Assembly: GCA_017515425.1 (NCBI GenBank)
Contig: JAFWFU010000039.1
Coordinates: 1 to 45,333, forward strand
Reading direction: 5' to 3'
Origin: Mogibacterium sp.
GTDB taxonomy: Bacteria > Bacillota > Clostridia > Peptostreptococcales > Anaerovoracaceae
DNA length: 45,333 bases
The translations under genes and the position numbers were made by a program. The notes under the pieces are model-generated. The model did not search any database. It was not told the DNA's origin and saw nothing but the letters and a program-made list of their open reading frames with translations. Below are positions 22,316 through 30,965 of the stretch, piece by piece. How positions within the stretch are numbered: the first letter of the stretch is position 1; the number at the start of each line of letters is the position of its first letter.

Positions 22316-23434
22316 ATGGAGAATAAGAGAAGTATGACAAATTTTGCGAATAAGAGGGCATATAGATTAGCCGAAGCTCTGCTGATTGCAGTCATGGGAA
22401 TTATGCTGACTGCGTGTGGGACAAAGGCGCAGATTCCGAATGAATACAATTATGGAGATTTCTCAGAGTATATCAAGCTTGCCGATTACAAGGGCATAGA
22501 ATATACCAAGATTACGGGAGATGTGAGCGAAGAGGAAGTCAGGGACTATATAGACGGCAGGCTTTCTGCAAGTGACGAGACAGAGCAGATAAACGAGGGA
22601 AAGGTGGAGGCTGACAGCATAGTCAATATAGACTATGTGGGCAGCATTGACGGCGTTGAGTTCGAGGGAGGCACCGCGCAGGGTGCGGACCTTGATATTG
22701 CCAATAGCGGATATATTCCGGGTTTTGCCGAGGGCATTATCGGACATGAGGTTGGAGAAACCTTTGACCTCCATGTTACATTCCCCGATGATTACGGCAA
22801 GGAAGAGCTGCAAGGAAAACCCGCCGTATTTAAGACCACTATTAACTATTTGGTGATAAAGAAAAAGGCTGAGTTTAACGACGAATGGGTAAAGAATAAT
22901 TCGGATTATAGTACGACTGCCGAATATGAGGACTTTGCGAGAAAACAGATTGCAGAGGATAAGCTTTCGCAAGCTGAATCGAACGAGAAGAATGAGGTGT
23001 TCGGAAAGATTGTGGAAGCAAGCGAGGTTGTCAAATACCCTGAGAAGGAACTCGCGAGCAGGACGGAGCAGGTCAAGAAGATATATATGGAATATGCCAA
23101 GAGTTCGGGCATGGAGCTTGATGAATTCATCAGCAGTCAAATGGGTATGGACACTGAACAGTTCAACAGCATGGCGGATGAGTCAGCGAAGAATACCGTA
23201 AAGAGCGAACTCATTTTACACGCCATAAAGAATGCGGAGAGCGTTGAAACAAAACAGGGCGGATATGAGGCGTTCCTCTCCGAAATGCTCGAAAATGCTG
23301 GATTTACGGAGGAGTCATTCAAGGAGCAGAATGGTAAAACCATTGCTGAATACGCGAATGAAAACGGTATGTATACTTCGTATTTGTATAACGAAGTGAT
23401 GAATAAGGTCATGGAGTACAGTGTCGGGAAGTAG
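22316..23434 (+). CDS. trigger-factor-like FKBP peptidyl-prolyl isomerase lipoprotein
   Basis: A lipoprotein of about 372 residues. Starts at 22316 or 22334 are both possible; neither has an ideal ribosome binding site. The signal peptide ALLIAVMGIMLTACG carries a lipobox (LTAC). The mature part opens with a short segment (YNYGDFSEYIKLADYKGIEY), followed by an FKBP domain like the middle domain of trigger factor (DSIVNIDYVGSIDGVEFEGG, GYIPGFAEGIIGHEVGE, VTFPDDYGKEELQGKPAVF). Next comes a trigger-factor C-terminal-like helical region (FNDEWVKN, EYEDFARKQIAEDKL, YPEKELASRTEQVKK). The ribosome-binding N-terminal domain of trigger factor is missing. It likely folds exported proteins outside the membrane. 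It sits directly before nrdR (19 bp gap). Confidence 0.88.
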   Translation: MENKRSMTNFANKRAYRLAEALLIAVMGIMLTACGTKAQIPNEYNYGDFSEYIKLADYKGIEYTKITGDVSEEEVRDYIDGRLSASDETEQINEGKVEADSIVNIDYVGSIDGVEFEGGTAQGADLDIANSGYIPGFAEGIIGHEVGETFDLHVTFPDDYGKEELQGKPAVFKTTINYLVIKKKAEFNDEWVKNNSDYSTTAEYEDFARKQIAEDKLSQAESNEKNEVFGKIVEASEVVKYPEKELASRTEQVKKIYMEYAKSSGMELDEFISSQMGMDTEQFNSMADESAKNTVKSELILHAIKNAESVETKQGGYEAFLSEMLENAGFTEESFKEQNGKTIAEYANENGMYTSYLYNEVMNKVMEYSVGK

Positions 23435-23453
23435 ATAATGGAGGTAAGCTGCT

Positions 23454-23909
23454 ATGAAGTGTCCGTATTGCAATTTTGAAGATACGAAGGTCGTCGACTC
23501 AAGGCCTGTCGAGGACGGTCTTGCCACGAGGAGAAGGCGCGAATGCACGAAATGCAAGAAGCGTTTTACCACTTTTGAAAAAATCGAGAATTCTCTTTTG
23601 GTCGTCGTCAAGAAGGGCGGAGCCAGAGAGAGCTTCGATAAGAATAAGATTATCAGCGGCGTGCTGAAGGCATGTCAAAAGACGAAGGTTACCTATGAGG
23701 ATGTCCAGAGGATTGCAGACAATATCGAGCGAATTCTCAGCAATACCATGGAGAAGGAAATTCAGGCAGCGGATATTGGCGGGCTGATAATGGACGAGCT
23801 CAAGGAAATCGACCAGGTGGCTTATGTAAGATTTGCTTCGGTTTATCGCGAGTTCAAGACTATTGATACATTTATCGACGAGATAAACAAGCTGAATAAG
23901 ACAAAATAG
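23454..23909 (+). CDS. nrdR: NrdR, ribonucleotide reductase regulator
   Basis: A 151-residue repressor of ribonucleotide reductase genes that senses ATP/dATP. GGAGG precedes the ATG. The N-terminal zinc ribbon is MKCPYCNFEDTKVVDSR with RRRECTKCKKRF, giving the four cysteines. Residues about 50-140 form the ATP-cone (VVKKGGARESFDKNKIISG, VAYVRFASVYREFKTIDTF). Length and motifs are standard. It follows the FKBP lipoprotein gene by 19 bp. No reductase gene or clear tandem NrdR boxes are visible in this window, so its targets lie elsewhere. Confidence 0.96.
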   Translation: MKCPYCNFEDTKVVDSRPVEDGLATRRRRECTKCKKRFTTFEKIENSLLVVVKKGGARESFDKNKIISGVLKACQKTKVTYEDVQRIADNIERILSNTMEKEIQAADIGGLIMDELKEIDQVAYVRFASVYREFKTIDTFIDEINKLNKTK

Positions 23910-24073
23910 GCTGCGAAATATCAGCGCGAAAAGACAGAAAAAAGATATAAACGCTATATTCCAGCCTGAAAGAGCAACTTGATTGACGAATATTTCATAC
24001 TGAAAAGATCAAGCGAGCGAATTTTGTTATCTGGCTGGAAATGATTTCAGATATTATATCGACAGGAGGAAGA

Positions 24074-24730
24074 ATGCTCAGAGTAGCGATTGACGGGCCG
24101 GGCGGTACGGGTAAAAGCACCATTGCGAAAGCCGCAGCCGAGCGCCTTGGGCTGGAATATATCGACACGGGTGCAATGTATAGATCCATTGCGCTCAAAT
24201 CGATCAGAAATGGCGTTGACGCGGAGAACGAGCCCGAGGTAGTGAAAATGCTAGAGGGCACCACTATAGACTTCAACGATAACAGGGTCTATTTGGACGG
24301 CGAGGACGTCAGCGGACTTATCAGGACAAACGAGATTTCTATGACGGCTTCCACGATTTCCAAGCTCGGTCCCGTGAGGGCAAAGTTGGATGAGGTCAGC
24401 AGGCATATTGCTTCCGTAAAAAATGTGGTTATGGAAGGAAGGGACATAGGAACGGCGGTAATACCTGACGCCGAGGTTAAGATATTTATGACCGCTGATC
24501 CTAATGTGCGTGCGAAGAGAAGGTATGAACAGCTTTTGGCTCAGGGGAAACCCGCGGATATATGCCGGATTCGCGAGGAGATAGAAAAGAGGGACTATCA
24601 GGATTCTCATAGAGAGATCAATCCCTTGAAACAGGCGGACGACGCTATATTCATGGACACCACGGAGATGTCGATAGAGGAAAATATCGAAGCGGTCTGC
24701 GAGGCGATAGAGAGCAGCGGTAGAGCATAA
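24074..24730 (+). CDS. cmk: cytidylate kinase
   Basis: A 218-residue enzyme that phosphorylates CMP and dCMP with ATP. The start ATG at 24074 follows AGGAGGAAGA. The P-loop GPGGTGKST is at residues 8-16, the substrate region is YIDTGAMYRSIALK, and VVMEGRDIGTAVIPDAEVKI plus RDYQDSHREINPLKQADDAI are the usual CMP-binding and lid motifs. Length is normal. It stands 164 bp after nrdR and 170 bp before radC. No rpsA or ispH partner is adjacent, unlike in some Clostridia. Confidence 0.96.
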   Translation: MLRVAIDGPGGTGKSTIAKAAAERLGLEYIDTGAMYRSIALKSIRNGVDAENEPEVVKMLEGTTIDFNDNRVYLDGEDVSGLIRTNEISMTASTISKLGPVRAKLDEVSRHIASVKNVVMEGRDIGTAVIPDAEVKIFMTADPNVRAKRRYEQLLAQGKPADICRIREEIEKRDYQDSHREINPLKQADDAIFMDTTEMSIEENIEAVCEAIESSGRA

Positions 24731-24902
24731 GACTCTCGCTAGGATATATGGCGGCTCGGCATGACTGTAAAACTTTTCAGCATGATATAAAACTGCTCGG
24801 CATGATAAAAAACGAAAATTCACAAAAACTACAAGCTGCGTTCTTTCGGGCGCAGCTTGAATAATGTTATGATAACTATGTGTGCTCCGGAAAGGAGTAA
24901 AT

Positions 24903-25589
24903 GTGCAGATTAAGGAAATGCCTGCGAATGAAAGACCGCAGGAGAAACTTTTGTATTCGGGAGTCAAGGGGCTCAACAATTCCGAGCTTTTGGCTCTTAT
25001 TATAAGGACGGGGAGCCCCGAGAGGTCGGCTATTCAATTAGCTGAGGAAGTGATAAGCTATACATCTGATAATATTGGCGATCTTGGAATGGCTGAGGTG
25101 AGGGAGCTTACCGAGATAAGCGGAATTGGAGAGGCAAAGGCTTGTTCCATAATTGCCGCAATGGAGCTTTCCAAAAGGGTCAAGACAGACCGCTTCACAA
25201 AGGGCAAGCACAGACTCAAGAATTGCAGGGAGGTTGCCGATATGCTCATGGAAGAGCTCTCGGCTGAGAAAAAAGAGATATTTATGACAATCAATCTTAA
25301 TGCCAAGCTGCATATTGAGTCAAAGTCTATTATATCTATCGGCAGTTTGGCTAGTGCGCCGGTACATCCGAGGGAAGTCTTTGCACCTGCCGTGAGGCGC
25401 GGAGCGGCTGCTGTTGTTGCAGCGCATAACCACCCGAGTGGAGATCCGACCCCGAGCTATCAAGACATAGAGGTGACTAGGAGGCTTTATGAATCCTCGA
25501 AGATTATCGGGATTAAGCTTATCGACCATGTTATTGTCGGAAACGGCAGGTTTACGAGCATGAAAACAGAGGGATATATCGACGATTAG
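24903..25589 (+). CDS. radC: RadC-family JAB-domain protein
   Basis: A 228-residue member of the RadC/YeeS family. Despite its name, a direct DNA-repair role is not established. I choose GTG 24903, because AGGAG lies 5 nt upstream and the product then begins MQIKEMPANERPQEKLL, like other RadC proteins. The N-terminal part has a helix-hairpin-helix (LTEISGIGEAKACSIIAAME). The C-terminal JAB/MPN metalloprotease-like domain has EIFMTINLNAKLH, the metal ligand Glu region PREVFAPAVRRGAAAVVAA, and the JAMM ligands in HNHPSGDPTPSYQD. It comes before a MurE-like gene. Confidence 0.93.
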   Translation: MQIKEMPANERPQEKLLYSGVKGLNNSELLALIIRTGSPERSAIQLAEEVISYTSDNIGDLGMAEVRELTEISGIGEAKACSIIAAMELSKRVKTDRFTKGKHRLKNCREVADMLMEELSAEKKEIFMTINLNAKLHIESKSIISIGSLASAPVHPREVFAPAVRRGAAAVVAAHNHPSGDPTPSYQDIEVTRRLYESSKIIGIKLIDHVIVGNGRFTSMKTEGYIDD

Positions 25590-25668
25590 ATAGTTGGCTA
25601 GATAGTCGATAGATAGCTGAGAGGAAAAAGATTTCGGAGTTCGACGCGGCGACATGCGTCAAGAGTTA

Positions 25669-25803
25669 GCATTAGGCGGATTATAATAGGAATTGGAATT
25701 AGGAAGCTTGAGATAGGAATTGGCATTAGGTGGATTGAAGTAGGAGCTGGCGTTAGGCGACTTGAAATAGGAGCTGCGTTAGAAAGCTTGAAGAGAGAAG
25801 GGC
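25669..25803. repeat. 27-bp tandem repeat, four full and one degenerate unit
   Basis: Units start at 25669, 25696, 25723, 25750 and 25777 (the last degenerate), with consensus GCATTAGGNGGATTGAAATA followed by GGAGCTG. The array fills most of the radC-MurE gap and ends 3 bp before the ATG at 25806, so its purine-rich last unit (GAGAGAAGG) serves as the ribosome binding site. Confidence 0.85.
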
Positions 25804-25805
25804 TT

Positions 25806-27536
25806 ATGGAAAAGAGGGAAAGAAAGAAGAAGGTACAGGACTTTATTGACGAGCTGGGATTGGCAGGGCTTTTGGTTTCCGTGGACGGGCAAAGCCCATG
25901 CAATGCTATCATGGACAGCTATACCAATACGGGGGAAGACTCTAAGACGGACGCTCTTGTGAAAGGCGTCACTTATAATTCACTTGAGGTGGAGAAGGAT
26001 TTTCTCTTCGTCTGCAAGGGTGTGCATTTTAAAGAGGAATATCTTGAGGACGCGATTAAAAAGGGTGCGGTCTGCTATGTTAGAGAGGGGAAAGCTGCTG
26101 CCTGCTGCGCGAGCGATAACAAATTGATTGAGACAGCGAACCAAGAGATTGAGAAAACAAACCAGGCGACTGAAATAAAAAAACAAGCGATTGAAATAAC
26201 AAATCAAGCGACTGAGAGAAAAGAACAGGCGATTGAAATAATAAGTCAAACGACGGAGACAACAAATCTGGCGATTGAGATTATAGTCAGCGATATAAGA
26301 AAGGCAATGCCGATAATCGCCAAGACTTTTTATGGAGATCTTTCAGAAGAACTCAAGATAGTCGGAGTGACGGGGACTAAGGGAAAGTCCACGACTGCAT
26401 ATTTTATGCGATATATTCTCGACGATTATATGGCGGGGGTCGGCGGGAAAAAGTCGGCAATCTGCTCTGGCATAGACAATTATGACGGTGTAATCGAAGA
26501 GGAATCACATCTGACTTCCCCTGAGATTATGGAGCTCTATATGCATATGAATAATGCCATTGAAAGCGGCATTGACTATATGACTATGGAAGTTTCGAGT
26601 CAGGCTCTCAAATATGACAGAGTTGAGGGGATTGAGTTTGAAGCGGGTGCATTTCTTAATATCGGAACGGACCATATCAGCCCGATAGAACACCCTGATT
26701 TTGACGATTATTTTGAAGCCAAGCTTAGACTCTTCGCACATTGCCGCAAAGCCTGTTATAGTCTGGACTCTGAGGGGCAGGAGAGGATTAAAGCCGCGGC
26801 GGCGGACTGCCCAATAGTCATTACATTCAGCCAGAAGGACGAAGCTGCCAATATTTTCGGATATGATGTTAAATCCAATGAAGGCAGGGTAAGCTTCCGA
26901 GCGAGGGGCTGCGATATACCGGACTGTGATGATTTCGACGAGGAGTTCGCTCTCGGGACATTCGGCACTATAAATATCGAGAACGCATTGGCTGCTATTT
27001 CAATGAGCGCCCTCAGCGGCATACCTATGGAATATATAAGGAGCGGGCTTTCTAAGGCGAAGTCGCCGGGTCGCATGGAGGTATTTTACAGCAAAGACGG
27101 CGGACGAATAGCGATAGTCGACTATGCGCATAATAAGCTGAGCTACGAGAGGTTCTTTGAAACGATTAAGGATGAGTTTCCGGGGAAAAAGATGATTATA
27201 GTTTTCGGCTGCCCAGGAATGAAGGCTCTCGCCAGAAGAGAGGAGCTCGGCACTTTAGCGGGCAGAAACTGTGCTCACTCCATTATCACCGAAGAGGACT
27301 ATGGGGAAGAGGACGTGAATAAGATTTGCAATGAGATAGCTGTTCATGTCGCGAAGACAGGGGGCAGCTACGAGATAATAACCGACAGGGTTGAGGCGGT
27401 AAAGAAGGCTATCACTCTTATGGATGATGATACCATTCTCTTCCTGCCGGGGAAGGGGCGCGAGACGAGAGAAAAGCGCGGGAATGCATATATTGATACT
27501 CCTTCTGATGTTGAGGTAGTAGAGGAATATCTATAA
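25806..27536 (+). CDS. MurE-like Mur ligase with heptad-repeat insertion
   Basis: A 576-residue Mur ligase family protein; the family joins amino acids to UDP-MurNAc peptides with ATP. ATG 25806 follows GAGAGAAGG. The ATP loop is GVTGTKGKST; MEVSSQALKYDRV, LNIGTDHISPIEHPDFDDYF, and VDYAHNKLSYERFF are MurE-type motifs. Two oddities stand out. First, residues about 120-161 are six 7-residue repeats (QATEIKK, QAIEITN, QATERKE, QAIEIIS, QTTETTN, LAIEIIV) inserted in the N-terminal domain just before the usual IIVSDIRKAMPIIAKTFYGD; they would form a helical or coiled-coil arm. Second, the substrate-selecting DNPR box of diaminopimelate-type MurE is replaced by TEEDYGEED, and the usual GCGGDRD loop reads GCPGMKA. 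It may be a paralogue with another acceptor rather than the main MurE. Confidence 0.85.
   Translation: MEKRERKKKVQDFIDELGLAGLLVSVDGQSPCNAIMDSYTNTGEDSKTDALVKGVTYNSLEVEKDFLFVCKGVHFKEEYLEDAIKKGAVCYVREGKAAACCASDNKLIETANQEIEKTNQATEIKKQAIEITNQATERKEQAIEIISQTTETTNLAIEIIVSDIRKAMPIIAKTFYGDLSEELKIVGVTGTKGKSTTAYFMRYILDDYMAGVGGKKSAICSGIDNYDGVIEEESHLTSPEIMELYMHMNNAIESGIDYMTMEVSSQALKYDRVEGIEFEAGAFLNIGTDHISPIEHPDFDDYFEAKLRLFAHCRKACYSLDSEGQERIKAAAADCPIVITFSQKDEAANIFGYDVKSNEGRVSFRARGCDIPDCDDFDEEFALGTFGTINIENALAAISMSALSGIPMEYIRSGLSKAKSPGRMEVFYSKDGGRIAIVDYAHNKLSYERFFETIKDEFPGKKMIIVFGCPGMKALARREELGTLAGRNCAHSIITEEDYGEEDVNKICNEIAVHVAKTGGSYEIITDRVEAVKKAITLMDDDTILFLPGKGRETREKRGNAYIDTPSDVEVVEEYL
26163..26288 (+). repeat. 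in-frame 21-bp tandem repeat, six units, inside the MurE-like gene
   Basis: Units start at 26163, 26184, 26205, 26226, 26247 and 26268, with consensus CARGCGAYTGARATAAYAAAT. Each encodes seven residues (Q-A-[TI]-E-I-x-x), so the array changes protein length without breaking the frame. Confidence 0.9.
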
Positions 27537-27591
27537 TCAGCTTAATTAGGGTTTTCGGTCATTTTATATAATTATTTCACATATCCATTGG

Positions 27592-27634
27592 ACGCTTCGC
27601 CTTCGTTGACGCGGGGCGTTTTTGTATGTATAAT
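27592..27634 (+). promoter_or_regulatory. terminator of the MurE-like gene overlapping the rny promoter
   Basis: ACGCTTCGC (27592-27600) pairs with GCGGGGCGT (27611-27619), then TTTTTG: a rho-independent terminator. The same bases contain TTGACG (27606-27611), a 17-bp spacer and TATAAT (27629-27634), a good promoter for rny. The 150-nt leader after it has no gene. Confidence 0.65.
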
Positions 27635-27783
27635 ACATGGGTAGGTTTATGCAATATAAGCGCATATGTTGTGTGCTTGAGCCTGGGTGAGCCCTATATA
27701 TAATGGTGGCTTTGACCATGCGGCTATGCATATGCGAGGATAATGTATATATTACAAATTTAATAATTGATAAGGAGGTGCCT

Positions 27784-29325
27784 ATGTCAGCAGTTTTAAC
27801 TGTGTTGATCAGCATTGTAGTCCTTATCGTCGGTATAGCAATAGGATATGTGGTGCGCAAGAGCGTTGGCGAGAAGCAGATTGGCAGCGCTGAGATGCAG
27901 GCAAAAAACATGATTCTGGATGCACAGAATACTGTCGAAAACCTCAAGAAAGAAAAGGTTCTGGAGGCTAAGGAAGAAATACATAAGCTGAGAAGTGATT
28001 ATGAGGGAGAGCTCAAAGCCAGAAGGGCTGAGATTTCCAAGACTGAGAGGAGGATTCAGTCAAAAGAAGAGAATATCGACCGCAAAATGGAAAGCCTTGA
28101 AAAGAGAGAAAACGGGCTTATCAAAAAAGAGCAGTCGATGATTGAAAAGCACAAAGAGATAGACTCTTATCTTGAAAAACAGATAGCGGAGCTTGAGAGG
28201 ATTTCCGGATACACCAAGGAGGAGGCTAAACACCTTCTGCTGCAGGAGCTTGAAACGGATATTCGCAAAGAGGCTTCTGAAATGATAGTAGCTATCGAGA
28301 ATGAGGCAAGGGAAGAAGGCGATAAGAGAGCCAGAGAGATTATCACCACCGCGATTCAAAGATATGCGGCGGATCAGACAACGGAGAGTACGGTATCGGT
28401 GATAAGCCTGCCCAATGACGATATGAAGGGCAGAATCATAGGGCGTGAAGGGCGCAATATCAGAGCTATCGAGACTCTGACAGGCGTGGATCTCATCATA
28501 GACGACACGCCGGAAGCCGTAATCCTATCGGGTTTCGACCCTGTAAGACGCGAGATTGCGAGGATTGCGCTTGAGAAACTCATTGTGGACGGACGTATTC
28601 ATCCGGCTCGCATTGAGGAGATGGTGCAGAAGGCGACCAAGGAAGTCAATACTATCATCAAGGAAGAGGGTGAGCGTGCCTGCTTCGAGACGGGAGTGCA
28701 CAACCTGAATCCCGAAATGGTGAAGCTTATCGGAAGGCTCAAATACAGGACTTCATACGGGCAGAATGTGCTCCAGCATTCCATAGAGGTGGCGACGCTT
28801 GCGGGAATGATGGCTGAGGAGCTCGGGCTCGATCCGAAGCTCGCCAAGAGGGGCGGACTTCTCCATGATATTGGTAAGTCCATAGACCATGAGGTTGAAG
28901 GTACCCATGTCGAGATAGGTGTCAATATCTGCAAGAAGTATAAGGAGTCTTGGAAGGTAATCAATGCTGTTGAGGCTCACCACGGCGACGTGGAAGCCAC
29001 GACTTTGGAGTCAATGCTCGTGGCTGCGTCTGACGCACTATCGGCGGCGAGGCCGGGCGCCAGACGTGAGACTCTTGAGACTTATATCAAGAGACTTGAG
29101 AACCTTGAGAATATCGCGAATACCACGAAGGGTGTAGATAAGTCTTATGCAATTCAGGCGGGGCGCGAGATCCGCGTTGCGGTTAAGCCCAATCAGGTGG
29201 CTGATGATGAAGTGCCTATGCTGGCACGCGAAATCGCCAAGAAGATTGAGGCTGAGCTCGAATATCCGGGTCAGATTAAGGTTAATGTTGTGAGGGAAAC
29301 TAGGGCTACAGATTACGCGAAGTAA
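27784..29325 (+). CDS. rny: ribonuclease Y
   Basis: A 513-residue membrane-anchored endoribonuclease that starts mRNA decay in Firmicutes. The start ATG at 27784 follows AAGGAGGTG; an upstream frame to 27703 is not needed. Residues about 4-25 are the membrane anchor ([20 protein letters not shown]). Residues about 30-200 form a long coiled coil rich in E/K/R. A KH domain follows ([20 protein letters not shown]), then the HD domain with [15 protein letters not shown] and [16 protein letters not shown], where the HD dyad binds metal. Length is standard (about 520). Its promoter overlaps the upstream terminator. The next gene begins after a 320-bp gap. Confidence 0.97.
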   Translation: MSAVLTVLISIVVLIVGIAIGYVVRKSVGEKQIGSAEMQAKNMILDAQNTVENLKKEKVLEAKEEIHKLRSDYEGELKARRAEISKTERRIQSKEENIDRKMESLEKRENGLIKKEQSMIEKHKEIDSYLEKQIAELERISGYTKEEAKHLLLQELETDIRKEASEMIVAIENEAREEGDKRAREIITTAIQRYAADQTTESTVSVISLPNDDMKGRIIGREGRNIRAIETLTGVDLIIDDTPEAVILSGFDPVRREIARIALEKLIVDGRIHPARIEEMVQKATKEVNTIIKEEGERACFETGVHNLNPEMVKLIGRLKYRTSYGQNVLQHSIEVATLAGMMAEELGLDPKLAKRGGLLHDIGKSIDHEVEGTHVEIGVNICKKYKESWKVINAVEAHHGDVEATTLESMLVAASDALSAARPGARRETLETYIKRLENLENIANTTKGVDKSYAIQAGREIRVAVKPNQVADDEVPMLAREIAKKIEAELEYPGQIKVNVVRETRATDYAK

Positions 29326-29646
29326 GGTTTTCTACTGATTATATAGCGTTTTCGTGGGGTTGAAAATCTTGATCTCTGGAGACGGAGATCCTTCAATAGA
29401 GTATTTCTTCGCATATTATACGGCGTCGCCGTAAGGTAGGAAACTTTGTGGAATTGGCGGCGAGCACCAATTTCAACAGAAGTCGTTTTCACTTACCAAC
29501 CTGTAAGCTCCGTGCGGTCAATCGACTTCTTCCTCGCTCTGTATCGGATTCTCTTCGACGAATAAATTTTTCGACGGATAATTAAGAAAAATAAATACGA
29601 ATAATTACAAAAGGCTCCTCGCGAGGGGAGCCTTAAAACTGCAAAG
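29326..29646 (+). promoter_or_regulatory. structured leader region before the cysteine desulfurase gene
   Basis: No gene is seen in these 320 bp, but several stems are. GATCTC at 29371 pairs with GAGATC at 29385. AGAAGTCG (29478-29485) pairs perfectly with CGACTTCT (29523-29530) and encloses CTTAC (29492-29496) with GTAAG (29503-29507). A strong hairpin, AAGGCTCC (29611-29618) with GGAGCCTT (29627-29634), ends 12 nt before the ATG at 29647. The last hairpin has no U-run on the + strand but TTTTG on the minus strand. The only purine-rich block that could be a ribosome binding site lies inside it. This could be an attenuator or a small RNA; I recognise no known riboswitch or T-box signature. 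Confidence 0.4.
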
Positions 29647-30831
29647 ATGATTTATTTGGACAACAGCGCTACAACTAAACAATATGATGAAGTGACGGAG
29701 CTGGTTTATAAGGTTTCCAAGGAGACTTTTGGTAATCCCTCATCTCTTCATGCGGCGGGGTTTGAGGCTTCGAAGCTTTTAAAAAAGGCGAGGGCTCAGA
29801 CGGGTGCGCTTCTTCCTTCGGGTGGCAGCCTTATCTTCACTTCGGGCGGAACAGAGAGCGATAATATGGCTCTTATTTCCTCCGCCGCCAAGATGAAAAA
29901 ACGCGGGAATAAGATTATAACCACAGCGGTTGAACACCCTGCTGTTACGGAGACCTGCAAGAGACTAGCTCAGGAAGGCTTCGTGATTGAGTATTTACCC
30001 GTTGACGAGAGGGGCTGCATTAAAGTCGAGGATATGTCTTCTGCTCTTGGCGAGGACGTTGTACTTGTATCGGCAATGTCTGTGAATAATGAGACAGGGT
30101 CGATATTTCCGATAAATGAAATAGCCGATTCAATCAGCAAGTTTAACAAGGCAAATGGCAGAGAAATCATTTTTCATACGGACGCTGTGCAGGCATATGG
30201 CAAGCTTGACTTGACAGGCTGCAAGGCGGATTTGATTTCTGCGAGTGCTCATAAATTTCATGGTCCCAAAGGCGTGGGACTATTGCATATGAGGGACGGT
30301 CTTAAAATCCCACCCTTTATCACAGGCGGAAGACAGGAAGGCGGTATGAGGTCGTCAACGGAAAACACGACGGGCATAGCCGGTATGGGGCTCGCTGCTG
30401 AAATATCTGCTCGGGATATGCAATCGAAAATCAGAAAAATCGCCGAGGTGAGCGAGTATCTGAGGGAAGGCATGATGAGCGAGATAGCAGATATAAAGAT
30501 TAACGGGGCTTTTGAGGTCGGATATTCCATGGCGGATTTTGGTATGCGCTACCCGTCAGTTCTCAATCTCACCTTTGAAGGCACGAGAGGAGAGGTGCTG
30601 CTTCATACATTAGAACAGGACGGCATATATGTTTCGACGGGCTCTGCCTGTTCGTCAAATCATTCGGGAGAAAGTCCGGTGCTTAAGGCTATGGGGCTGA
30701 CGCCAAAACAGATTGAAGGAGCCATAAGATTCAGCTTCTCGGAATTCAATACCAAAGAGGAGATGGATTTCGTTATAGATAGGACGAAAGCTGCGGTAGA
30801 GAGGTTTAGGAAACTAGGGAGTTATCAGTAG
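29647..30831 (+). CDS. cysteine desulfurase (NifS/IscS family)
   Basis: A 394-residue pyridoxal-phosphate enzyme that converts cysteine to alanine and passes on sulfane sulfur. It has MIYLDNSATTK at the start, TSGGTESDN, the aromatic-ring histidine in TTAVEHPAV, the PLP lysine in SASAHKFHGPKG, and the catalytic cysteine loop STGSACSSNHSGESPV. Length is normal. thiI follows 134 bp downstream on the same strand. That pairing is common in Firmicutes (NifZ-ThiI in Bacillus), so this desulfurase most likely feeds tRNA 4-thiouridine synthesis rather than general Fe-S assembly. No ribosome binding site is visible; the ATG lies 12 nt after a stable hairpin that contains the only GGGGAG. Confidence 0.93.
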   Translation: MIYLDNSATTKQYDEVTELVYKVSKETFGNPSSLHAAGFEASKLLKKARAQTGALLPSGGSLIFTSGGTESDNMALISSAAKMKKRGNKIITTAVEHPAVTETCKRLAQEGFVIEYLPVDERGCIKVEDMSSALGEDVVLVSAMSVNNETGSIFPINEIADSISKFNKANGREIIFHTDAVQAYGKLDLTGCKADLISASAHKFHGPKGVGLLHMRDGLKIPPFITGGRQEGGMRSSTENTTGIAGMGLAAEISARDMQSKIRKIAEVSEYLREGMMSEIADIKINGAFEVGYSMADFGMRYPSVLNLTFEGTRGEVLLHTLEQDGIYVSTGSACSSNHSGESPVLKAMGLTPKQIEGAIRFSFSEFNTKEEMDFVIDRTKAAVERFRKLGSYQ

Positions 30832-30965
30832 GAGGCTATCACGAAGAATCTAACAGTAAAAACCTAAATGCATTCGGCACCACAAAGACGTGCCGTGATG
30901 GAAGGCATAGACTATTGCTCGAAAAGGAAGATTATTCTGCACAAGGTGTTATTTTTAATAGGAAT

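Noticed and set aside
29326-29646. T-box or SAM riboswitch before the cysteine desulfurase
   Set aside because: No TGGNACCGCG T-box core and no recognisable SAM-riboswitch core could be found.
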